This document shows, one piece after another, positions 37,480-49,800 of a stretch of 64,000 bases of DNA. Position 1 is the stretch's first letter. The number at the start of each line of letters is the position of its first letter. The stretch covers positions 14,954,364 to 15,018,363 of the forward strand of contig NC_063272.1 in assembly GCF_910591885.1 (NCBI RefSeq). The letters run 5' to 3'. The position numbers and the translations under genes were made by a program. The DNA is from Bombus terrestris. Taxonomy: Eukaryota; Arthropoda; Insecta; Hymenoptera; Apidae. The notes below the pieces were generated by a model. The model was not told the DNA's origin and did not search any database. It saw only the letters and a program-made list of their open reading frames with translations.

Positions 37480-40400
37480 CTGTAAGCAAAAAATCGAGCC
37501 GTTACTTAAAACGATGTTCGCGATAAAAGACAAGTTGTCTAATCTATTAATAGCGTTTATAGGATCGTTGATCCGTCGTAAACGTAGCAAAGAGTAGTTG
37601 GACAAAAATAGATCGTCCCTCTGTAGGGAAACGTCCAGCGGATCCGTTGAAATAGGTTAATGTTACGTAACGAATGAAATCTTCTTCCGGGCGAACAATA
37701 GCCTCATCAGAATTATCTGATGGACAGCTTCGGCCCGGAAAATAGATGTCGGGTCTAGAATTACGACGACCCACATTAACCGACCTGGTTCAATGAACCA
37801 CCATGCTGCTTCTCCCGGCGTTTAAAGCTACCAGTCTGGGAGAAACTAATACAACACCGGGTTGATGAACTTTGATAAGACCAGACGCGTAACGCTTCGT
37901 GCCACCGTTCGTAGGCTCGCTTCCGATATCGTCGATCTGATTCCAAGGTTTAAATGATCGACGTTGATTCGACGTCGGTTAGAGACGGTATCGATTTCAG
38001 ACTTACGAGTGGCAAATTACATAGCTGTCTCGAGAGACTAATCTCACTTTGAAGCACTCTATTCGAGTTTCGTGCTACGCCGGAATAGTTGTTGGATAAT
38101 TATTACGTAACGCGACTGAAGTGTCCAGAAAATGATACACTGCGTGCCGCGGGAGAAAGAAACGTCCATCTTTGATTGAGCGTATCGTGACGAGACACTG
38201 AAAATGAAACAACAGCGGCGGGAAGTGGATGTATGGATGCGCTCATTAAAACTGCGTTCGTAGCTCGAAGATCGATGTTACATCGGTGATACAGCGGACA
38301 GGCGATGCTGCATCCGTTTGGTCGGCCGATCAGGAAATTGCGTTTCGAGATTTCGTTTCGATTGCGGCGCACGTTCTATCTTTTGCATACGGAACGGCCT
38401 CGGTCGGGGACACCGAACTACATGGGAAATAGGCACGCTCTCTTTCTCTGCTCGCCTTTCGTTTCTCAACTCCTCTGGATACCTTTTCCTTTTCCACGAA
38501 CGCCGGACGTCTCAGTACGTAGTAGTTTACCGTGAGAAGACCGAGTGCTAGCGATCGAACGACCGGAAATAAAATAGTTCCTTTCCAGTCTTATTGAGAA
38601 AACTCTGCATATCGATTACCTCCTCCTCCTCCTATTCTTCTCGGTTCTTTCTTTTTTTCCTTTTCATCTCCCGTTTTGCATGTTACTCGCGCGAATCACT
38701 TTGTCTTCCTGTCTCTTTGCCTCCCTCTTCCATTCCCTTCTTCCCTTTGACCCACGTGCACATATATCTCGTAACGAGGCTGATTTTGGTACTGGATATC
38801 TGTTCCGCACGAACGACTCCAGGAATCGTGTTCTCGAGCCGCCAACGTGGATACATTTCTGTTCTCTTTCCACCCTGTTTGTCCGTCGTGCGCAAGAATG
38901 GGCCACGTGAACGGTAGATTTCTCTTGCCGGACCTTTTTCGCATCCGTCGATAAAACACGAAGAGAATTCCAGCTAAATCGGCACTCGCTCCAACGATCG
39001 GGAAAACTTTAAAAGGACCGAAGTTAGCCGCCACCGATTCGCCGCATCCTCTCTACAGGGGACACACGTGAAATTTACACGAATTAATTGGTCCCGTGAA
39101 CCATCGGTCTAGATACTTCGAGAAACAACTTTTGACCTCTCCGTAACCACCACGAAAATTACTCGAATAACATTTCCCGAATAAAAAGTCGGAATGTAAA
39201 TGTAAATGCACCAGACGACGAGGAATGCTTTCCGTTGCTAACGCGACGTCTCAAATTGCAGCCACGATTCTTTGTTGGATAATCAAAGACAACGCGACGC
39301 TACACTCGCATAAATACTAATAAATAGTGTCTTCATCCGACGTCCTCGTACGTCTTCACAATTTACTCCATTGTAGTCTTCAATCTTACCCTAATGATCC
39401 CTGCTGGGCCGTGCCTAGGCATGCTGCCAACTTGTCCGTTTCTATTCACCGATTCTCTAAATTTCACGGCTCCCTGCCACTATCGCTATAACTCTTGCCT
39501 TTATCTCGCATCCGCTGCCTTCCAAGGCCGGTGCAACAACCTTCGCCCCTTTGTTCGAGTTTTCTGCTCGGTCGCCACGGATTACCCGCGTAAATCGTAT
39601 GCTGATTAAAGTTGACGCCGCGGTTCGCGACTCTCGGTGTTTCCACGCTGTTTCTTTGCAACGTACACGTGGGTGCAATAAAGAAGATATCATCGTGATT
39701 GTCTCTATCGGCGAGGTCGGAGGGTGGCCGGTTCCGTTCGGTGGTCGGAGGCGTTGATTCGATGTAGTTTCTCGCTTTTAACCGAGGCCCGCGTCGCTGC
39801 CACCGGAAACGGGCCCGAGCCGGAAGGTCGCCGTTAATTTCTCAACGTCCAAACGGGAATGAGTCGCGGCCAGCCTCATACACCGACTACGCTGTCGTTT
39901 TCCGGACGGACGTTAAAGTATAGGAATGTTTTATGGCAGCAGCGAGCATTATCCGCCAATTTACGATCTTGCTCTTGTCGCGCAATCGTGACATTTCCTC
40001 TGAACTTCGGTGCAAATTCGCGTTTTACTGTCTCGCGAGTCTCTCGCGTCTAGCGATATCATTTTACAGCGTTCGATCGTTTGTCACGTCAAAAGAAATC
40101 GCTCGAATGTCGCGATCGGCACTCTTGAAACGCATCGACAGCGTATTGGTCAAGGATCATCGAACACACAGCTTCGATGACGAACAGACAGACCATGAGA
40201 GATTCTCCAGTTCTCCGTGAAACGTGCATTGTAGGTTGATTCGGAAAAGAACGAGTCACGAAAATGCTCGAGGTCGCCTGTGTAGTTGACGCGTGAAAGA
40301 CTCGAAACAATTCTTAGGTACACGTGGATGAAACAGACAGGCAACAGCAAGGGAGAGACAAATAAACCATCCAACGTTCCAGCCGATCGACTCGACGCAA

Positions 40401-40543
40401 ATAACCGGAATTAATCGAACTGCGCTTTGGCTTTTAATCGCGACAAGAGCCGGCATCGCCCCGTTATAAGAGAGGCGAAACGCAGCCCTAGGGGGATTCG
40501 AACTTCGAAGGCGAATGTCATCAAAGCGATTGCGAGACGCAGC

Positions 40544-40623
40544 TTCTCTCTCTCTCTCTCTCTCTGTCCCTCTGTCTCTCTCTCTGTCTGCCTATCTCTC
40601 TCTGTCTCTCTCTCTCTTCTTCT
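40544..40623. repeat. (CT)n microsatellite, about 80 bp, imperfect
   Basis: The longest simple repeat in the window, with CTGT interruptions. It generates Ser/Leu-repeat open frames on the plus strand that are not genes. Confidence 0.9.
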
Positions 40624-42752
40624 TGCTACACGGAGATTACACGACGATCGCGCAAGATAATCTAAATAATCATCGTCTGCAGGGAAAACGCGATTCCTTG
40701 ATGGCGGGCAACCCCTTCGTTAAAACGGTAGTAACGTCATCGACGAACGTGGCCCGAGGCGAGCCGCTCGTCGATCGATTTCGGCTATTAATGCCTCTCT
40801 GTCTCGTATAACGACTTTATCCGACACGCTTGATAAGGAACTTCCTCGATATGCTTGCTTTCCCCGAACCAACGAAAGAAGTTAATCCACAGAAAAGTTT
40901 CTACACTGCCACTGTACGAGCGAATTTTACTTTACTTGCTCCTCGGTTTTTTAATCCAACAGATAAAATCCAATGTCGAGATACTCGGAATACCGGCTGT
41001 GTGTTTTCCTTTTGAAATTTATTCGCGTCGAATCCAACGCGAGTTGTTCGAAAATACATTCAGATATTATTATTTCGCAGCATATCCCGGAGCTTCGTCC
41101 AGGGATGGATTGTGAAAAACATGATTAACGGGACGCCGTTCTGGAGCGTGGCATTGTTTAAAGAGGAGCCACGTCAACGTACCCAGCGCGGACGTAATCG
41201 ATTTCCGACGTGTTAACGATTTCCTGCCTGTAATCAAATTCCCGGAACCAGCTTTTTTCCATCACACGAGACCTGCGATAATGCAGCGGTGCGTTTATGC
41301 CACTTCGATCGTAGTTTCGATTTTTCATCGGCCCGTGCGGATTAATTATTCGAGAAACTATACGACACGGCGCGCTGTTGAAACTGCGTGCTTTCGAAAT
41401 ATCGAACAAAAATCAGGTCGATAGGTCAGCGACGTAAATTCATTTTTTCAACCTAATGCAAAGATAGTTCCTAGCCGCTGATTTCTTATTGGAATTTTTA
41501 TCCTTTCTCCTTGTTTGATCGATTTAAATTAACCTCGATCAAATAGAAGATGTTGTATGAGTCTAGCTATGCTTTTAAGCATACATTTAATCAGGAACCA
41601 AGAGATGCCGACATCCTTTAGCCAGGTAAACACTCATAAATTCGCTGAAATGACGAGGAACAGGAAGATAGTTGCGGCAACTTCTTACGCTCGGGCGCGC
41701 AGTTATAGTTTGATAATAATTAGTCTAAATATCCAGGTAGCGGGATGTCGGGAGCTGCAAGTTTCTGATTTACCAGTCGCGAAACTTCGCCACATCCAAC
41801 TCGGCTCGACTTATGGTCGAACGTCGAGCCCGTTATTACGCGTTCTCGAACGCAAAGATAAAGCGTTTGATAACGAGAACTAGCCGGTTAAAGACCTTTG
41901 ATTCGACAACTCGAAATTCGGACAATCGTGTAAGAGACCTTGGAAGCCATCCCTGCCTTAAGGGACCGGTTATCTGTTCCAGCTAGACGCATAGACGTAT
42001 CTAAATACTCGGCCCGGAGGCGAACATCTGTGAGTGAAAGTCGAGGAGAGCGGAGGAATTCGTAACGCGGAGAGCTTCGGGCTATTCGAATGAAATTTGC
42101 GTCGCAAAATGGGTCAGGGGTGGGCCGACGCCCTTCGTCAGGGGCGCGGTCGCCGACAAATGTGATTTTCCTGAGACGAGGACGCAATCCACCGACCCAG
42201 CGAACCTTCCTCTTTCTAGTCGAGCAGCAGGACTCGCTGAAACGACGTAATTCCGAGACACAGAATGCTACCAGCCGGATTTTCATTCCCGAGGGTTAGC
42301 TACTACTCCAACGTGTAATAAAGAAGCATACATGATAAATTGACTATCACAGTTACAGGCGAGCAAAAACGTCCCCTTTCTTGCTGCAGCAACCCTTCGT
42401 TTACACCTCGTCCGGTTCTTTTTCCACCTTTTCTTCGCTTTCCTGTTCGGCATTCTCGCTGCTTACTGAAATACTCAAATAACCTGCCGATTAAAAATCT
42501 CTCGTGGTTCATGCGCTAACGAAGCATCAGCTCCAAGTTTCCTTATTAGTCGGTGCGTGCTTCGTCTCGCGGTTGTCGTGGAATTTCACGATTTACCAGA
42601 GGATTATTATGTCGCGCCAACGAACCTGGTAACGCAATACCTCCGCGGTTGTCTCGCTGGCGCAGCCAGTAGCCAGAAGGTTTGAGGGGGTTGCGAAGGG
42701 GTGACCAGCGGGTCGGTTAGGGTTGTCAGTCAAGCAGCGATAGGAGGTACGG

Positions 42753-42807
42753 CAGAAGCGTGCCACACGCTACTTTAGCGTGACACGGCTTCTACACAAT
42801 GGTGTAG
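42753..42807. other. Adjacent imperfect and perfect inverted repeats (hairpin pair)
   Basis: The first hairpin pairs GAAGCGTGCCACACGCTA with TAGCGTGACACGGCTTC around a 3-nt loop, with small bulges. It is followed at once by a perfect 6-bp stem, CTACAC-AATG-GTGTAG (42792-42807). This could be a small structured RNA or a degenerate foldback; the sequence matches no microRNA I know. Confidence 0.4.
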
Positions 42808-45194
42808 CGTAGTAATGGCTGTATAATGGCGGGTGTACATGTTATAATATCGCGGTGTCTAGCGACGTGAAAAGGAACAGCTTGAAACGCGCGGTTTACT
42901 TAGCTGCACTCGCTTACCGGCCCTACCTGTTCCACCCTTCTGCGCTGCTCTGTGACGCTTCGTCCATTGGGAAGGGAAACTCTTTGAAACCGAGTCAAGG
43001 AAAGTTTCGAACGAATTTCCCCTTTGATTTAATTGCCGAGGCATCGAGAGGAGGAGATTTCGAGGACGTTGGCGGAATGAAAAGTCGAGCCGTGGAATTT
43101 AAGCAGAGAAATCGAGCAGAGGGATTGATCCGATTCTGTAGGTTGTTATCACAGCGAAGAAGGTGTTTGGTTGTAATTAATCCGCCACCTACGGCTGGTT
43201 ACGCGCGCGAAAAAAGATTATTCGGCGATAATCCCGAGTTCGGGCGCGAGATAAATGTCTGCTCCAGTGGTTCGAACGTTAAGCCGCCGGATTATGCCAA
43301 TCCAAATACGAGCAAAGCAGCTTGACTAGGGTCATGAATTATGCGTGTCATCAATTCCCTTTCTATCATTCTCTCCCTGTTACTTCAAGCAGCCAGTTGA
43401 ATCGGAAAAACTCGAAACTCTGACTGATTTATGTGAATTAATCCGGCGAGAAATTGTCACGAATTATGTCCTGAAGGTCTGAAATCTCTAAACAGATTTT
43501 ACGAGCGGAAAGGAAAGTTGCCTGTGGTGACCGAACGATTTTTCACCGAGATGTCGATGGCGAAGATCGAAACGGGACGTGATAAGAGAGCGTGTTGCTC
43601 CATCAAGCAGAAAAGGAGAAGAAGATTGATGATTCGATAAAGTTGCATCTGCGTCGAAATTCGATAAGATATTACCGGCTCGAACCTCGTGAGCTTTCTG
43701 CAACCTTCGTGATATTGACAATCGAATCGCATCGATACGTTCGCTCTTCTCCGAGCCATTACCAAGCTAAATAACAGTACCGAAACTTCTGCCTCAACTT
43801 ATTCGAAGAAACATCGATTCTCTGTTCGCAACTTTTCTACCTCGAAAAGTCGAGAAAGTAAATAGGATTTACAGACAGGAGATCCTTTCTAAAGCCACAG
43901 GGGTGTACACGGAAAACAAACGGGATCGAAAAGGTAGACGACGAACCGGGAACAATCGTGGCCGATATTACTCGGAACGTTAGCAGATATTGCTCTTCGA
44001 TCGTGCGTAGTTCCTTTATTATTTTCGTTTCCGCGGCAATCTTTCCGAGGAATCGACGGCCCCGCAACGGGAAAAATAGCCTTTACGTCCGACAGGAAGC
44101 GAAGCGAGGCACGCCACGAGCTAAGAAAAAGGAAGAAATTGCTTTCCAAAGGTAAACTAATTTCGGGCCACTTCGTTCCACCGAGAAGTCACCCCCCGTT
44201 GAATCTTTTCTTCTCTCCCCCCTCTCTCTCTCCCCCCATCCTAGTCGTTCATGTCCTCCGTTATCGTTGTCATTTTTACTCCTGGTTCTCATCCCTAACC
44301 CCGCTGACCCAATTTTTCATTACGAGACCGGAACCGTCGGCCGCGGCCGGGATAATCGTCTAGCCCGACGAACCAAGCGGCAGAGAGGCTGGCCTCTTCC
44401 AATCCCGAATGCAAATGAAAGTGGAGCCAAGGATCCTTTGAAGGACCCTTTCATCCTTTGAGCATAATGGCGCGCACCAGGAGGTCCATTAAGACTCCTT
44501 CGGTCGTTCCACGGTGAAATTTTTCGTCGTGCCTCGCAAAATAATCAAAACGGGACTCGGCGTTGCCCTGACCCTGACTCTTTTCTATCTTTATTCCCTC
44601 GTCGCTTGTGATCGTCGTCAACGACCAGTCAGACGAGAAACGCATCTCCCGATAAACATAATCGCGAGCCAAGGTTTAATGTCGCAAGACGACGTCGCAA
44701 AGACGCAGGCACATTGTCGTCAAGATCAAGGCTCGTCGCTTTTCCGAAATCTTTTGTAAGTTCTATCTTCTCGTCTCAATAGATACAACCATCGAGTGTA
44801 TTCCTTTATTCACCAATGATAAGTTGTTAATCCGATACGATAGAAATTACCGGAGAACGCGTGATTGATCGTCGCGGGGCAATTCTTCATCGCGGTTCCA
44901 AACGCAACTGGCCAGCTGTCGTAATCCCTGGTAATTTCGACGAGTCGAGTTGAGCAGAGTAGTCGGGGAGACGATCCGACGTTTGGCTACAGCTTCAAAC
45001 AGTCGTGAGCCAAGACGTACGCCGTATACCCGGGAATGTAAATTGCTCGCGTCTGCCTGAAGCCACAGGGCAATAAATCTCGATGGCGAAGACGCGACGA
45101 TTGCCGTCTACGAGCGAGGATTAAGTCTCGAATCATGCACGAGGATTAAAGATCGTTGATATCCCTGACGATCTACGTCTAGTTCCTCCCAACC

Positions 45195-45587
45195 ATGTTT
45201 TTCCCTTCTTATCGACTCGGATTAATCGTCGTTGCTATCCTCTTTCTAACTCTAGAGGAAAACGCATCAGCGACTATAACTGTTCGGAATTTGGAGTGGC
45301 CGTCAATTTATGGCACGGACAGACCCATTCCCTTCTTTAGGAAATTTCGAATTACATGTCCTCCCCGAGCTGTAAAACTAATGACTCCGAGGTCAGGTAA
45401 AGAACCCCGGGAAAAACCCAGCCGGAAAGACACGATGGACAGACGAATCCCAACGGCTGGTAAGGAGAATCAGCAACGTAGGAGGACAGTTCATCTATTA
45501 AACCTCCTCCACCTTGAGCGTCAAGTCATTCGAGGTACGCGATCTCGACTGATCGGTTCCACTTTGGTCGAGAATTCGCAACAATAA
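45195..45587 (+). CDS. Candidate small secreted protein (130 codons), unproven
   Basis: The ORF starts in a good insect-like context (CAACC before ATG). Its N-terminus, MFFPSYRLGLIVVAILFLTL followed by EENASA, looks like a signal peptide. The mature part has one cysteine, several dibasic sites and a PRSGK sequence. A fair splice donor (CAG|GTAAAG, intron from 45396) and another (CTG|GTAAGG, intron from 45461) mean the true coding exon could be shorter. No family was recognised. It lies on the strand opposite KIF26 in the presumed giant intron. A chance ORF is quite possible: many frames of this length occur in the window, and only the signal peptide sets this one apart. Confidence 0.25.
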   Translation: MFFPSYRLGLIVVAILFLTLEENASATITVRNLEWPSIYGTDRPIPFFRKFRITCPPRAVKLMTPRSGKEPREKPSRKDTMDRRIPTAGKENQQRRRTVHLLNLLHLERQVIRGTRSRLIGSTLVENSQQ

Positions 45588-46850
45588 CTTTTACGAGAGC
45601 CGTGAAACACGGATTTTAGTGGACCGTTAATCCCATATGGGATGGGGTGGACAATAGTAAGCGAAGAATAATTTCAAAACAACGTTTTCTCCCGGAATAC
45701 GTTCCCGTTTCGCCGAAAACTATCGGCAAACCTGGACGTTAATATCGCGCAGTTTCCTTCGTTACGGCAGCTCGTCACGAAGCCCGTTCCTCGATATGAA
45801 AACCGAAAATTACGAGCGAAGGGAAAGTTGGAGCTTTATCTCGGATTTTAGCACATCGATCGTCAGATTGGCCTTAGCGGGGGGACAGAGCGAGAACGTA
45901 AAAGAGAGAAAGGGGAAGTCAGCCAGGAAAGCGGTCCGTATTGCAGAAATACGTGCAATTACCAGCGACGACAACAATTACGAGCCGGTCTTTATGGTTG
46001 ACCGTCACGCCACCGAGATATTATTATCAGCGGTTGTTTTATCTCTCCTCCTCCTTTTTCCATTTTCTTTTTCTCCATCCGAGAAACGACACGGGAATCG
46101 CGACCTTGTAAAAAATCACTCACCCCGGGGCGAGCCGAGTCGCGTCGCGTTAAATCTTGCATCGCTAATGACCGAGTCGCAGCGCTGCGCCGATCGCGAA
46201 AATAGGCCTTGTCGACGGTTCTGGTCTTTGATTATTCACTTCTCTCGCTGAAACGTCGCGAAAAATATGCCCGCGCACGCTGGTTAGAACGATAATTACA
46301 CGGTTGCGTTAACGGCCACGCGTCACGCGAATTTGGCCCCGCTCGATACAACCTTTTTTTATTCTCAAGCCTTGCACACGACCCTTTGATCCTGAACTTC
46401 GCGCCGCGATACGTGTTCCTATAAATCTAATAAATTAGCATACTTAAAGTAGAGTAAACACAACGCGAAGATGGAAAAGATAGTACGATCGTATTGGAAA
46501 TTCGCGTGGTTCGTTTCTGCCAATGGGCAATTGATTTTCTCGACATTCGCGGCCATGTATTTCACGTACGGACATGGAAAACGAAAAAGATATTCTCCGA
46601 TAGGGAAAATGAAATTCGATGGTGCTTCTGACGGCCACTGTGTCACAGGTGAAAGGAAAGTAGATAAAGAGTGGACGAGATATATTGCGAGAAAAAAAGC
46701 GTCCGCTGGCGCGAAATCATTCTCTGGCAGCATGGACGGATGGCCTCCGCTCGGGGTCGATGCAGCGAGAAAAAGAATTACTTTAGCCCTCGAACCCGCG
46801 ATGCGCTTAGCATATTCATGCGCCGGCTATCTAGAGTTTTCCGGTGTCTG

Positions 46851-46868
46851 ACCACCACCACCACCACC
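46851..46868. repeat. (ACC)n trinucleotide run
   Basis: Six ACC units merging into the 10-bp palindrome CCACCGGTGG at 46864-46873. Confidence 0.8.
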
Positions 46869-49800
46869 GGTGGAGCACCCTCTACATATTCATAAACGAA
46901 CACCGTGATGCACGGCGCACGCGTACTTTCTAAGAAAAGAGGAAAAAGAAGACACTATTGCGGGTCGATGAGTCCCGATTCTTCAAATTAATACACGTAC
47001 TCACTCAATTGAATCGCCAATAACTCTTCGCTGCCACTCTCGATAACATTTTTCACGATATTATTTTTCCTTTTATTCTTTGAAAAATATTAGCCCGTTT
47101 TGAACATACGAATTTTGTGTCCTTTATTCCAATAGAAAAAAGACCAGGTTGAAGTATCTAATTAACATAGATATTTCTATTTCTAAATGAAGCATTGAAT
47201 CAATTAGCACTGTATAATAGATTCTTCAAAGAAAATTTCATTTACAACGTTACGACAAGCGTCACGGAACATATGTAGCCGACATCGAGAGTTCACGCGA
47301 AACATCGAATCGTTTGGCGCTTCTCAAATGAACACTTCGACCTGGATCGAGGATCGACGAGGCAAGTGATGCATTCCCGTGAGTGGTCAGACGCAAACAC
47401 TCGGAGCCCGCGCCGGCTCAATTATGTCTCCTATTACACGCTCGATTCGCTACTCCAAAGACATTCTTCTCTCTCTGGTTTCGCTCGTTGTTCCCCCGAG
47501 CTGTTTGTATTCGTGCCACATTACAGAGAAACGGTAGTTTAGCGTTTCCAGTCGTATCTGATGTCTCGTATGATGCATATTGCCAGAGATGCAAATACAG
47601 GCGAACGCATAAAACGAGAAGGTGAAAGTGAGAAGAAGAGGAACGATTAAGAGAGATGTACCAGACGCGTGTACGAGAAAAAGGAGCCGCCTACGAAGTA
47701 GAAGCAAAGGAAAGAAGAGGAAGAAACGATAGTCGGATCGAAGTGAAAGCGGCGCGTGTATGGTCAGACGGCGCTCGCTATCGCGCATGTAATATTCACG
47801 TAGCAATAGGCGAACTTGTCAAATATATCATTCCGCTCGATGTATCCGAACGGTAGACCGTTCTCTTCGACTTTATTCAATTTCCCGTGTTCCGTCGCTG
47901 GATCCGCATAAACAAGCGTTCACGCGCAACATGCCAAAGGAAAGGAGACGAAGCGGACGCCGTTGGTTTTCCCTGTGTATTGAATTATCGAGCCGGTGCC
48001 TAGGGATGAGCGAGTTGTACGGCGCCAGCTACGTTCTTTACACGCCAGTGCACCTGGAGTCTTCAACAGGTACGAGGGATCCGCGTTTGCGTCGCCGTTT
48101 CTCTAGCGAAATGCGTTCTCGCGCGTAAACAATCACTCGATCGTGTGAAAGGGAAACGCGACATGCCCATACAATCAAATACAAAGATTGGAAAAAATAT
48201 TTACGAGATTTTCCCAGAGAAAGGTTCGAAAAGCTTTTCCCTACTGTCCAGAATTAACCTGTCTTACAATTCCTTGCGTTAATTATGTTATCTCTCGCTT
48301 TTATTATTCTCGCTACTTTTCCATGACGGCTCAATCCTGGTAAGAGAAAAAATACTTGATCGTTAAAGTCACACCATTACTGTGTATTCTTATACTGTGT
48401 TAATTTATAATTCATAAATTCGTGACATTTTTGTCTTGAAGCGTCTTCAAGAATATGAGATCCCGGGGGAGTGTCTTCAGGTATTGTGACGATCTTCGAT
48501 AATGGCGTGGTTTACCTTGTTTGCCGATCTAAACAGCCACACCTCCACCTTTGGTTTTCATCCTCGCCTAGCATATCATCTTACACGTTGTCTTAGAGAG
48601 TATTTGGCAATTATTCTGTTCAAAATTTCAAACGCAATATTGTATAAAATTTTCTGTCAAAATATTGCTATCCTGGTAATACATATCTTTATTTCCTTAT
48701 TACTTGGTGTTATATTTCGTCTATCGATCACGAGTCTTCAAATTTAATTGGTCGACGGTAAAAACGAAACGGACGATCGATCCGTTCCAACGGTCATACT
48801 CGACCCACCGACGAAAATCGAAAGCGTTCTCCGAAATAGTTAACTCCGAACGATATATGTATCCCTCGTAAAGAGTTCAACCGAGCTTCCACTCAGTTAA
48901 AAAACGTGCACTCGAAATACGTTGATGCATAATTCCGGTGGAAAACGGTGATTAACGAACTAGAGGAAAAAAGAAAGTATTTTTATAAATCCGAAACGAT
49001 CGAGCGCAGGTTCGTCGGGCTGTGAAAGCTCGATATGTCTGGCGAAATATCGTTTTATAATTTTATAAAAAAGGGTTAATCCCTCGTGGATCCGAGCTCG
49101 GAGATCGAGGACCAATCGTGTCGCCGGTGGCCATTTAGATTTCCAACTGCTTCAGCTGGATTATGCAAAGCGTGGCGGCATCGGCCGCATGTCGAAAAAA
49201 TTGATTCGTTTGTTCACCAGCGAGTAAAAATGTACCCGACGTATTCGTATGCCGGTTGCGAGCGCAACAGTTTTATTTACCCGAAATCATTCTGCGCCTC
49301 TGCTACGCAACCTGCCACGCATTTTGATTTCGTCCTGCATTTTCTATTCTTTTTACTCAGCCCCGCTAATGGTTTAATTACGATGCAATTACGTTCACGT
49401 TTCACTCGCTTAATGCGTTACACGTGGCTTTCAAACCGCACCACGGCCAGTTAATCCGTTCCATGGTGTAACCGAGAACGTTTCGAACGAGTTAATTCGC
49501 CCGCGTTATTTCTTCCTAGAGCTGCAACGAATCGAGCAGCAGTCAACCAGGTAGGCAGACGCGAAGGAATAATCGCACGGATAATTCAGCCACCGAAATA
49601 TCTCTTATCGCTGTATAACTCGGTTAAACGTACAATTGGACCGTGCTCCGGATAAACGTGAAAATCGTCGAGCAAGTGGAACACGAACGAATTTTTCTCG
49701 TTGGCGCTAGGTTTTTTCCATCCCCGACCAAGGTATTTTCCTTTTTCTCTTTTTCTTCGCTTTTCTTCTGGTTCCTTATTTTTCCCCTCCGCAAACTGCT

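Noticed and set aside
40485..40503. GATTCGAACTTCG, a tRNA T-loop-like sequence
   Set aside because: No anticodon arm or acceptor stem could be assembled around it.
40427..40811. Open frames with Ser-Leu repeats
   Set aside because: They are translations of the CT microsatellite.
48502..48747. 81-codon hydrophobic ORF
   Set aside because: The hydrophobicity follows from AT-rich sequence; there is no start context or membrane-protein family signature.
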